In this document: positions 1 to 5,246 of the stretch, piece by piece
How positions within the stretch are numbered: the stretch's first letter is position 1
Layout of the letters: the number at the start of each line of letters is the position of its first letter
Origin: Thiobacillus sp. UBA2487
Lineage (GTDB): Bacteria; Pseudomonadota; Gammaproteobacteria; Burkholderiales; Sulfuriferulaceae
Length of the DNA: 5,246 bases
Direction of reading: 5' to 3'
Assembly (NCBI GenBank): GCA_002341815.1
Contig: DDOT01000049.1
Coordinates: forward strand, 1-5,246
Notes under the pieces: model-generated
What the model was told of the DNA's origin: nothing
The model's input: the letters and a program-made list of their open reading frames with translations, nothing else
Databases searched by the model: none
Position numbers and translations under genes: made by a program

Positions 1-54
1 ACCATGCGTCTATTTGCCGCAGGCTGCTTTCGTGCGAAGATGGCAAACTATTGA
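1..54 (+). CDS. Possible C-terminal end of an upstream gene (partial, unidentified)
   Basis: A + strand frame is open from the left edge and stops at TGA 52-54. It would encode the last 17 residues of a protein, ending in F-R-A-K-M-A-N-Y. Its stop would lie 29 bp before the preferred start of the copper chaperone gene, a spacing that fits a shared transcript. The fragment is too short to recognise a family, and 54 open bases can occur by chance. The chaperone frame is also open to the left edge, so this call rests only on position and a tidy stop. Confidence 0.25.
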   Translation, partial: TMRLFAAGCFRAKMANY

Positions 55-73
55 TTGCTGTTCACTCATCCAT

Positions 74-77
74 GGAG
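74..77 (+). promoter_or_regulatory. Ribosome binding site deciding the copper chaperone start
   Basis: GGAG lies 6 bp before ATG 84. It overlaps the alternative ATG at 72, so that upstream ATG cannot use it. This favours initiation at 84, which also gives a clean signal peptide. Confidence 0.6.
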
Positions 78-83
78 CCTGCC

Positions 84-521
84 ATGCGCCTTATTTCAGC
101 CCTGTTGTTTACCAGCTTGTTCACCTGCCTGCCAACTTATGCCGGTAACATTGAGGTCAGCCATGCGTGGTTGCGTCTGCCGATGCCCGGTCAACCAGTG
201 GCGGCTGCCTACCTGACCATCACCAGCCAGCAAGATGCAACGCTTGTCTCGGCCAGTTCACCCGCTGCAGGCGAGACGCAAATTCACGACATGCGCATTG
301 ATTCAGCCGGCGTTATGCACATGCAGGCCATTCCAAAACTCAATCTGCCTGCCCATCAAGCCGTATCCCTGGCGCCCGGTGGCAAGCACATCATGCTGAT
401 GAATCTGAAGCAAACCTTCCATGTCGGTGAACACGTGCCGCTGGTATTGGATATTGAAACTACCGAGCACGCCACAGCGCATATTCCCGTAGACCTGGAG
501 GTACGCGAGGCCGGTCATTGA
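84..521 (+). CDS. Periplasmic PCu(A)C-family copper chaperone
   Basis: This 145-residue protein looks like a secreted copper(I) chaperone of the PCu(A)C (formerly DUF461) family. Members bind Cu(I) in the periplasm, and some deliver it to the CuA site of cytochrome c oxidase, often together with Sco proteins. Residues 1-20 form a signal peptide: an Arg near the start, a hydrophobic core, and a likely cleavage after T-Y-A. Cys15 is not in a good lipobox, so a lipoprotein is unlikely. The mature part has the family's opening (V-S-H-A-W-L-R) and the Met/His copper site: H68, M80, H102 and M104, with the M-x21-H-x-M spacing intact. The segment L-A-P-G-G-K-H-I-M-L-M is typical. I chose ATG at 84 because GGAG lies 6 bp upstream and the signal peptide begins there. 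The same frame continues upstream through ATG 72 and TTG 51 to the left edge, but those starts would put charged residues ahead of the signal peptide. No Sco or oxidase gene is visible here. Confidence 0.9.
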   Translation: MRLISALLFTSLFTCLPTYAGNIEVSHAWLRLPMPGQPVAAAYLTITSQQDATLVSASSPAAGETQIHDMRIDSAGVMHMQAIPKLNLPAHQAVSLAPGGKHIMLMNLKQTFHVGEHVPLVLDIETTEHATAHIPVDLEVREAGH

Positions 522-547
522 AAAAACATGGGGGCAATCGCCCCCAT
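521..547 (-). terminator. Intrinsic terminator of the - strand gene run
   Basis: A perfect 8-bp GC-rich inverted repeat (528-535 with 540-547, arms ATGGGGGC and GCCCCCAT) encloses a 4-base loop. Read on the - strand, the stem is followed after one G by six T (complement of 521-526), which is the classical layout of a Rho-independent terminator. It lies 62 bp past the zinc-finger gene stop and so would end the pgl-glnE-ilvE-zinc-finger run. On the + strand the A-tract precedes the stem and the bases after it are AATCG, so it should terminate + strand transcripts poorly. The A-tract touches the TGA stop of the copper chaperone gene. Confidence 0.85.
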
Positions 548-609
548 AATCGTATCCAATGTCAGCCGAATGTTTATCTTCCTGCCGCCATACTGCACGT
601 GCACACGGA

Positions 610-807
610 TCAATGTCCCTTGGGCAACTCGCCTTTAAAACGGTAGTGCGTGCCGCAATACGGACAACTGGCTTCACCGGTGCGGGTGATATCCAAAAAC
701 ACGCGTGGATGCGAGTTCCACGCTTGCATGGCGGGGGTTGGGCAATGCAACGGCAAATCGGCTGCGGTAACGTACTGAATTTGCGCTTGGGGTGCGGTGT
801 GGGTCAT
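610..807 (-). CDS. Small CHCC-type zinc-finger domain protein
   Basis: This 65-residue protein fits the zf-CHCC family, which includes small bacterial proteins related to the zinc-binding part of the mitochondrial complex I subunit NDUFS6. The likely zinc ligands are C22, H33, C48 and C51, with H-P-R-V-F-L-D at 33-39 and C-P-Y-C-G at 48-52, followed by the usual Y-R-F-K-G end. There is no signal peptide or membrane segment, so it should be cytoplasmic. No precise role is established for the free-standing bacterial proteins as far as I know. The gene starts 9 bp after the ilvE stop, with its ribosome binding site overlapping that stop, so translation is probably coupled to ilvE. It is the last gene before the terminator. 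The family call is firm; the function is open. Confidence 0.88.
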   Translation of the reverse strand: MTHTAPQAQIQYVTAADLPLHCPTPAMQAWNSHPRVFLDITRTGEASCPYCGTHYRFKGELPKGH

Positions 808-811
808 AAAT

Positions 812-817
812 CACCTT
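812..817 (-). promoter_or_regulatory. Shine-Dalgarno of the zinc-finger gene overlapping the ilvE stop
   Basis: On the - strand the ilvE stop TGA runs directly into AAGGTG, sharing its final A. ATG of the zinc-finger gene follows at 807, with 6 bp between GG and ATG. A ribosome terminating on ilvE would sit on this site, so reinitiation or coupling is likely. Confidence 0.65.
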
Positions 818-1737
818 CAGATATGGGTCAACCAGTCGTGATGACCGGCATGGCGGCCATGCACACAGTCAAAGTATAAGGCTTGCAGACGTTCAGTGAT
901 CGGTCCGCGTTGGCCGCTGCCAATGGCGCGGTTATCCAACTCGCGAATTGGTGTCACTTCAGCGGCTGTGCCCGTAAAAAACGCTTCATCCGCACTGTAA
1001 ACCTCATCCCGGGTGATGCGCTTTTCAACCACCGGCAAACCGATTTCCTGCGCCAGCGTGATAATACTGTCGCGCGTAATTCCTTCCAGCGCCGACGTCA
1101 AATCCGGGGTATACAGTTTGCCGTTGCGCACAATAAACACATTTTCACCGGAGCCTTCGGCCACAAAACCGTCCACATCCAGCAGCAAGGCTTCTTGATA
1201 GCCGTCTTGTGCGGCTTCTTGATGCGCCAGTATGGAATTCATGTAGTTACCGTTCGCTTTGGCCTTGCACATGGTGATGTTGACATGGTGACGGGCGAAA
1301 GACGATGTTTTCACGCGAATGCCGCGTTCGATGGCCTCGGCACCCATGTAGGCGCCCCATGTCCAGGCTGCCACAATGACATGTACAGACAAGGCTTTGG
1401 CCGAAATACCCATTGCCTCGGGACCATAAAATGCCATGGGTCGCAAATAAGCCGATTCGAGCTGATTATCGCGCACGGCTGCCAACTGCGCGGCCATCAA
1501 GGTATCGCGGTCGTATGGCAGTTTCATACCCAGAATATGCGCCGAACGCAACAATCGGTCCGTATGCTCGCGCAAACGGAAAATAGCGGTTCCTTGTTCA
1601 GTTTTATACGCACGCACGCCTTCAAACACGCCCATTCCATAATGCAAGGTATGGGTCAGTACATGGGTGGTGGCATCGCGCCAGGGTACCATTGCCCCAT
1701 CGTACCAAATCACCCCATCCCGATCAGCCATCGACAT
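817..1737 (-). CDS. ilvE: Branched-chain amino acid aminotransferase
   Basis: This 306-residue protein is a PLP-dependent fold-type IV (class IV) aminotransferase. It performs the last step of leucine, isoleucine and valine synthesis in the cytoplasm, exchanging the amino group of glutamate with branched-chain 2-oxoacids. Seen in the sequence: the opening M-A-D-R-D-G-V-I-W-Y-D-G, then H-Y-G-M-G-V-F-E-G-V-R-A-Y (32-44), and the PLP-lysine region K-A-N-G-N-Y with Lys160 as the Schiff-base residue. E194 in A-E-G-S-G-E-N-V-F contacts the PLP ring nitrogen in relatives, and T-G-T-A-A-E-V-T-P (255-263) binds phosphate. The length matches E. coli IlvE (about 309). I chose ATG 1737 because GGAG lies 7 bp upstream and family members begin here. 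ATG 1731 is possible, and a TTG at 1767 would add ten unsupported residues. The C-terminal tail has five His in its last 14 residues. It follows glnE by 56 bp and precedes the zinc-finger gene. Confidence 0.95.
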   Translation of the reverse strand: MSMADRDGVIWYDGAMVPWRDATTHVLTHTLHYGMGVFEGVRAYKTEQGTAIFRLREHTDRLLRSAHILGMKLPYDRDTLMAAQLAAVRDNQLESAYLRPMAFYGPEAMGISAKALSVHVIVAAWTWGAYMGAEAIERGIRVKTSSFARHHVNITMCKAKANGNYMNSILAHQEAAQDGYQEALLLDVDGFVAEGSGENVFIVRNGKLYTPDLTSALEGITRDSIITLAQEIGLPVVEKRITRDEVYSADEAFFTGTAAEVTPIRELDNRAIGSGQRGPITERLQALYFDCVHGRHAGHHDWLTHI

Positions 1738-1744
1738 CGTGTCA

Positions 1745-1748
1745 CTCC
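1745..1748 (-). promoter_or_regulatory. Ribosome binding site deciding the ilvE start
   Basis: GGAG on the - strand, 7 bp before ATG 1737, selects that codon over the upstream TTG at 1767, which has no comparable site. Confidence 0.6.
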
Positions 1749-1780
1749 ATTCTGTGGATCTATTCAATTAGCAAACGTAG

Positions 1781-1810
1781 ATTGTAACCCAAATCATGCA
1801 GACGCGTCAG
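1781..1810 (-). promoter_or_regulatory. Possible sigma-70 promoter for ilvE
   Basis: On the - strand a TACAAT box (1781-1786, five of six matches to the -10 consensus) lies 18 bp after CTGACG (1805-1810, four of six matches to the -35 consensus). It spans the end of glnE and the short gap before ilvE, about 44 bp upstream of the ilvE ATG. This would give ilvE and the zinc-finger gene their own transcript in addition to any read-through from glnE. Such matches arise by chance fairly often, so this is tentative. Confidence 0.35.
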
Positions 1811-4487
1811 CGCACATCAACCGGCTCCACAACCCCAGCACGGCGTTAACCAACGGTTGTACTTCTTCAACCGGTACCTGTGCTTGATCTGCACCTTTCA
1901 GGCGCAACGCATGCTGACGGTGCCAATAGGTCTGCCAGGCGGCGCCCACTGCCCCTGCAGCCTGCTCCTCCAATAAACCATACCGGGCAGCGCGCGCCAG
2001 CAAGGCCACACACCCCACATTATCCATTAACGCCGGATAATGAGCACTCCAACGCAGCACCAAATATTGCACCATAAACTCGACATCCAGCATGCCGCCG
2101 GGATCATGTTTAAGGTCAAACAGACCTGAATGGTTGGGATGCGCCTGGTGAATGCGTTGACGCATCTCCAGCACATCGCTCAATAATGATCCGGCCGGCC
2201 GTGCCAACTGCAATGCCTCGCGCCTGATTTCATCAAATTGCGTCCCGATACGCGCATCGCCCGCCACAAAACGGGCCCGTGTAATGGCTTGGTGCTCCCA
2301 TGTCCAGGCGTGCGCCATCTGATAGTCACGAAATGCCGCTACGTTACTCACCAACAAACCGGAAGCCCCATCCGGTCGCAAGCGCAAATCGGCATCATAC
2401 AAAATACCGGCGGGTGTAAATGCTGTCAACCAAGAGATGATACGTTGCGCCAAGCGGGCGTACCATTCGCCGGCGTCGGGCGTTGTATCGTCATACAAAA
2501 AAACCATATCCAAATCAGATGCATACCCCAGCTCTTGTGCGCCAAGCTTGCCATAACCGATTATCGCAAAGCGCACTGTCGCGTCATGCTGACCGGGCAC
2601 ACGTGCCCAAGCCAACGGCAACACCGCTTGCAAAATCACCTCTGCCAGTTTGGTCAACCCATGGGCCAACGTCTGTAAAGGCAGTCTGCCTGCCAAATCC
2701 AGCACTAAAAAACGAAATAACTGTCGGTGCCGAAAATGACGCAGCACATCCATTTGACGTTCAACGTCGCCATTGGCGTGTGCCAATTCTTGCGCCAACG
2801 CGTGCGCAAATACCGTCGGATCGAATTCCTGCCACAACCCCGCATCGTCGATCAATTCATCCAGCAAAATCGGATTTGCCGTCAAATAAGCTGCGGCCCA
2901 CGCACTGGAAGCGCACAGCTCAACCATTTTTTTCAAGGTGACCGGATGTTCTTCCATCAATGCCAAATAAGCACCCCGCCCAGCCACCGTTTCCAACAAA
3001 TCCAACGCCCGTCCCAGATTTTGGTCGGCATCAGCATAACCACCGGCGGCCGGCAATATCATGGCGGCCAATTTATCAAACCGCGCACGACTGCGTTCCG
3101 GCAGATTGGTATAGCGCCCTGCGCGGCGCATCTGCGTCAATCGGGCCAACACCGCAGTCGGGTCGGCATAACCGGCAGATGCCAATTGCACCCGCGCGTC
3201 CGTATCTTCCAGCAAGCCCAGCCACAGCGCCCGCCATGCGTCCACATCATCGGCTTCGCCCTGGCTGGCAAACACTTGAGCAAAACAATAGCTCACCTGA
3301 CTGCGTAACGCATCCAGCGCCTGCAAAAAAACCGGTTCGTCCGCAAACCCCATCGACCGAGCAATCTGTTGCCGGTCTTGTGCCTGATTCGGCAACATTT
3401 GGGTTTGCATATCGTCCAGATACTGCAGGCGATGCTCAAGGTTGCGCAAAAAAACATACGCCCGCTGCAAGCAATCAACCTGTTCTGCTTGCAACAAACC
3501 GCGCACCTGCAAGCCATCAAGCACCTCGCGCGTGGCGCGAATTTGCAGCGCAGCATCTTGTCCACCGCGTATCAGTTGAAAAACCTGGGCAATAAACTCG
3601 ATTTCCCGAATGCCGCCCGGCCCCAATTTGATGTTGCCGGCACGGTCGCGCCGCGTCACCTCGCGACGAATCTGCGCATGCAAATCGCGCAATGCCGAAA
3701 TCGCGCCAAAATCAAGGTATTTTCGGTACACAAATGGCCGGATAATCCCGGCCAGCTCATCCAGCCGATTGCCGGTCAACGCCCGCCCTTTAATCCAGGC
3801 ATAGCGCTCCCATTCACGCCCATGCGCCACCAGATAGTCTTCCAGCGCAGCATAGCTGATGGCCAATGGTCCCGCATCGCCCCACGGACGCAAGCGCGCA
3901 TCCACCCGAAATACAAATCCATCCGCCGTGACCTCAGCCAACGCACGAGCCAGTCGTTGCGCCAGCGTAGCAAAGTATTGGTGATGGGTCACCGGTCGCG
4001 GTCCGCTGGTTTCACCGTCTTCGATGTACAGGTACACCAGATCGATATCAGAAGACACATTCAATTCACCGCCACCCAGCTTGCCCATGCCCACCACAGT
4101 CAGTTCAATGGGTTGGCCGGTTGCCGTTTCAACCGGTTGACCGTGAATCACCGCCAGCCAACGGTTATGCCATCGCAAGGCATACTGCACACATACCTCG
4201 GCCAGCGCCGTGCATCCGGCCATTACCTCATCCAGCGCACCGCCTTGCGCCAAATCGCGCACCATCAGTTGCGCCATCACCTGCTGACGCAAACGACGCA
4301 ACGCCCGCGCCAATAACTCAGGGGTGTTGCAATCCTGCACATCAAGCCAAGCCAACATTTCGGCGGCCTGCCACGGGCTATCGCCACGCTCGCGCAATCG
4401 CTGATAAAAACCGGCATCCGCGTCACACAAGCGGCGCAAGTATCGGGAAAAACCTAGCGCATTCTCAACTTGTTCAAACCAATGCAT
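1794..4487 (-). CDS. glnE: Bifunctional glutamine synthetase adenylyltransferase / adenylyl-removing enzyme
   Basis: GlnE attaches AMP to, and removes it from, a tyrosine of glutamine synthetase. It responds to PII protein and glutamine and so tunes ammonia assimilation. From ATG 4487 the protein has 897 residues, against 946 in E. coli. Both nucleotidyltransferase halves are intact. The N-terminal adenylyl-removing half has G-M-G-K-L-G-G-G-E-L then S-S-D-I-D (D147, D149) and a third acid in F-R-V-D-A-R-L-R-P (D196). The C-terminal adenylylating half has G-Y-G-K-L-G-A-Q-E-L then S-D-L-D (D658, D660) and D700 in Y-D-A-D-L-R-L-R-P. Each is followed by the helical domain motif shared with GlnD (G-P-G-G-I-R-E-I-E-F and D-P-G-G-M-L-D-V-E-F). 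No frameshift or missing catalytic residue is seen. An in-frame GTG at 4511 would add eight residues but lacks a ribosome site; ATG 4487 has a weak GC-rich one. It lies 96 bp after pgl and 56 bp before ilvE. Confidence 0.97.
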   Translation of the reverse strand: MHWFEQVENALGFSRYLRRLCDADAGFYQRLRERGDSPWQAAEMLAWLDVQDCNTPELLARALRRLRQQVMAQLMVRDLAQGGALDEVMAGCTALAEVCVQYALRWHNRWLAVIHGQPVETATGQPIELTVVGMGKLGGGELNVSSDIDLVYLYIEDGETSGPRPVTHHQYFATLAQRLARALAEVTADGFVFRVDARLRPWGDAGPLAISYAALEDYLVAHGREWERYAWIKGRALTGNRLDELAGIIRPFVYRKYLDFGAISALRDLHAQIRREVTRRDRAGNIKLGPGGIREIEFIAQVFQLIRGGQDAALQIRATREVLDGLQVRGLLQAEQVDCLQRAYVFLRNLEHRLQYLDDMQTQMLPNQAQDRQQIARSMGFADEPVFLQALDALRSQVSYCFAQVFASQGEADDVDAWRALWLGLLEDTDARVQLASAGYADPTAVLARLTQMRRAGRYTNLPERSRARFDKLAAMILPAAGGYADADQNLGRALDLLETVAGRGAYLALMEEHPVTLKKMVELCASSAWAAAYLTANPILLDELIDDAGLWQEFDPTVFAHALAQELAHANGDVERQMDVLRHFRHRQLFRFLVLDLAGRLPLQTLAHGLTKLAEVILQAVLPLAWARVPGQHDATVRFAIIGYGKLGAQELGYASDLDMVFLYDDTTPDAGEWYARLAQRIISWLTAFTPAGILYDADLRLRPDGASGLLVSNVAAFRDYQMAHAWTWEHQAITRARFVAGDARIGTQFDEIRREALQLARPAGSLLSDVLEMRQRIHQAHPNHSGLFDLKHDPGGMLDVEFMVQYLVLRWSAHYPALMDNVGCVALLARAARYGLLEEQAAGAVGAAWQTYWHRQHALRLKGADQAQVPVEEVQPLVNAVLGLWSRLMCADASA

Positions 4488-4583
4488 ACAACCGCCCCGC
4501 CCTACGGGCACTAATTTGGCTTTCGGACATGCTCAATTCTAAAATACCGGCTCTTGCGGCAGATCGATTTAAATTAACACCTA
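4488..4583 (-). promoter_or_regulatory. pgl-glnE intergenic region with possible weak promoter
   Basis: This 96-bp gap is AT-rich next to pgl, including the palindrome ATTTAAAT at 4567-4574, and GC-rich next to glnE. On the - strand TAGAAT (4536-4541) matches five of six -10 bases, but no good -35 box lies at the right distance. A 4-bp hairpin (4499-4502 with 4506-4509) sits just ahead of the glnE start. I see no convincing terminator, so read-through from pgl into glnE is possible. A glnE promoter here is a guess. Confidence 0.25.
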
Positions 4584-5246
4584 TCATAGACCAGCCAGCA
4601 ACACATCCACTCCACCCGGCGGCTGAATGGCGGCAGCAGGTAACTGTTCGTCAGCTTGCCAACGGGCAATCGCCGTTTGTTTACCTGCGCCGTTTACCAA
4701 AAAAACCACTTCGCGTGCATCCGACAAACGACTGGCGGTCAAACTGACCCGTTCAGCGGGTGGCTTGGGCGCATCATGCACGGCAAGCGTTGGTAAACCG
4801 TCGGCTTCCCATGGGTGGTCGGGAAACAAGCTGGCGGTGTGTCCATCTTCACCCAACCCCAGCAACACCAAATCAAACGTACCCACGCCCGCCAACTGCT
4901 CGGCATACGCCGCTGCGCCAGCAACAGCTCCCAATTCGGCGGGGATGGGGTGCCAGTTCGCCACAGGCAAGTTGCTTGCACCAAGACGCATGGCGGGTTT
5001 CATCTCGGGCTGTCCGGCGCACGCGAGCGGTGCGGCAACTGCAGTTAACCACACGTTTTCTATCATCTGGCTGTTACGCTCGGGGTGGATTGCCGGCAAG
5101 CAGCGTTCGTCGCCCAGCCATATCTGCCAAGCACGCAGGTCCGGTTGCGCTGCCAGCAATGCCTGATACAAAGCTCGCGGCGTGCTGCCGCCGGCCAATA
5201 CCAGAACAAACCGTCCGCGTGCCGCCAGTGCCCGGCGCGCTGCCGA
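4584..5246 (-). CDS. pgl: 6-phosphogluconolactonase (5' end beyond the window)
   Basis: The enzyme hydrolyses 6-phosphogluconolactone to 6-phosphogluconate, after glucose-6-phosphate dehydrogenase, in the oxidative pentose phosphate and Entner-Doudoroff routes. It belongs to the SugarP_isomerase/NagB-like Pgl (DevB) family, not the beta-propeller YbhE type. The frame is open from the TGA stop (4584-4586) to the right edge, giving 220 residues. The family usually has about 230-240, so perhaps 10-20 N-terminal residues are missing. Seen from the edge: G-R-F-V-L-V-L-A-G-G-S-T-P-R (11-24), the phosphosugar-binding loop; W-L-G-D-E-R (43-48) with the nearby N-S; and L-L-G-L-G-E-D-G-H-T-A-S-L-F-P (128-142), whose His is catalytic in relatives. 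A TTG at 5198 is an unlikely start because it would cut off the strand leading into the first loop. In other bacteria pgl usually neighbours zwf, edd or glk, which would lie to the right. Confidence 0.93.
   Translation of the reverse strand, partial: SAARRALAARGRFVLVLAGGSTPRALYQALLAAQPDLRAWQIWLGDERCLPAIHPERNSQMIENVWLTAVAAPLACAGQPEMKPAMRLGASNLPVANWHPIPAELGAVAGAAAYAEQLAGVGTFDLVLLGLGEDGHTASLFPDHPWEADGLPTLAVHDAPKPPAERVSLTASRLSDAREVVFLVNGAGKQTAIARWQADEQLPAAAIQPPGGVDVLLAGL

Noticed and set aside
559..879. 106-codon + strand frame across the zinc-finger gene
   Set aside because: It overlaps the zinc-finger gene and the end of ilvE on the opposite strand and has no convincing ribosome site.
883..1887. 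334-codon open frame on the + strand opposite ilvE
   Set aside because: It is antisense to a clear ilvE with all catalytic motifs. Its protein is rich in His, Cys and Arg with no recognisable domain, as expected for a shadow frame of a GC-rich gene.
3293..3565. 90-codon - strand frame inside glnE, Cys-rich
   Set aside because: It is in another frame of the glnE helical region. The cysteines are scattered without CxxC pairs, and glnE is continuous through it.
3369..4316. 315-codon open frame on the + strand opposite glnE
   Set aside because: It lies wholly within glnE, whose N-terminal catalytic half is well conserved here. The antisense protein is low-complexity in Arg, Gln and His and resembles no family I know.
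4543..4564. Hairpin-like sequence followed by TTTT on the - strand after pgl
   Set aside because: The stem is only about 5 bp including a G-T pair, with a 7-base loop and a short T run. That is too weak to call a terminator.
4627..5166. 179-codon + strand frame opposite pgl
   Set aside because: It is antisense to a clear pgl. Its Ala/Ser/Pro-rich composition mirrors the codons of the real gene.
1..5246. Search for mobile elements, CRISPR repeats, tRNA genes, defence genes or a novel gene cluster
   Set aside because: No regularly spaced repeats, tRNA-like folds, transposase or integrase motifs, or base-composition breaks were seen. All space is filled by housekeeping genes and short gaps.

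Overview
The window reads as ordinary chromosomal DNA of a Gram-negative proteobacterium, most likely a betaproteobacterium. This is inferred from the mid-50s GC content (by eye), the style of the GlnE and IlvE proteins, and the ilvE / small CHCC zinc-finger pairing, which I recall from betaproteobacterial genomes. I cannot name the genus. I see no tRNA, rRNA, insertion sequence, CRISPR array, phage gene or attachment site. I also see no undescribed multi-gene system.

Layout. On the + strand at the left edge is the last stretch of a possible upstream reading frame (1-54). It is followed by a complete gene for a periplasmic PCu(A)C-type copper chaperone (84-521). Everything else is on the - strand. 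Read in its own direction from the right edge, the order is: 6-phosphogluconolactonase (pgl, 5' end cut by the window), glnE (glutamine synthetase adenylyltransferase/deadenylase), ilvE (branched-chain aminotransferase) and a 65-residue CHCC zinc-finger protein. An intrinsic terminator at 521-547 closes the - strand run and abuts the stop codon of the convergent copper chaperone gene.

How the genes fit together. The - strand genes are co-directional with gaps of 96, 56 and 9 bp. They could form one transcription unit or overlapping units, and possible weak promoters lie ahead of glnE and ilvE. IlvE transfers amino groups between glutamate and branched-chain 2-oxoacids, and GlnE sets glutamine synthetase activity, so both touch the glutamate/glutamine pool. 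Pgl feeds the oxidative pentose phosphate or Entner-Doudoroff route. The zinc-finger gene is probably translationally coupled to ilvE, because its Shine-Dalgarno sequence overlaps the ilvE stop codon. The copper chaperone is functionally separate and would act in the periplasm, typically in delivery of copper to cytochrome oxidase.

Coding density is high. The only non-coding stretches are 522-609, 808-816, 1738-1793 and 4488-4583, all under 100 bp. Many long open frames opposite ilvE and glnE are antisense shadows and are not annotated.
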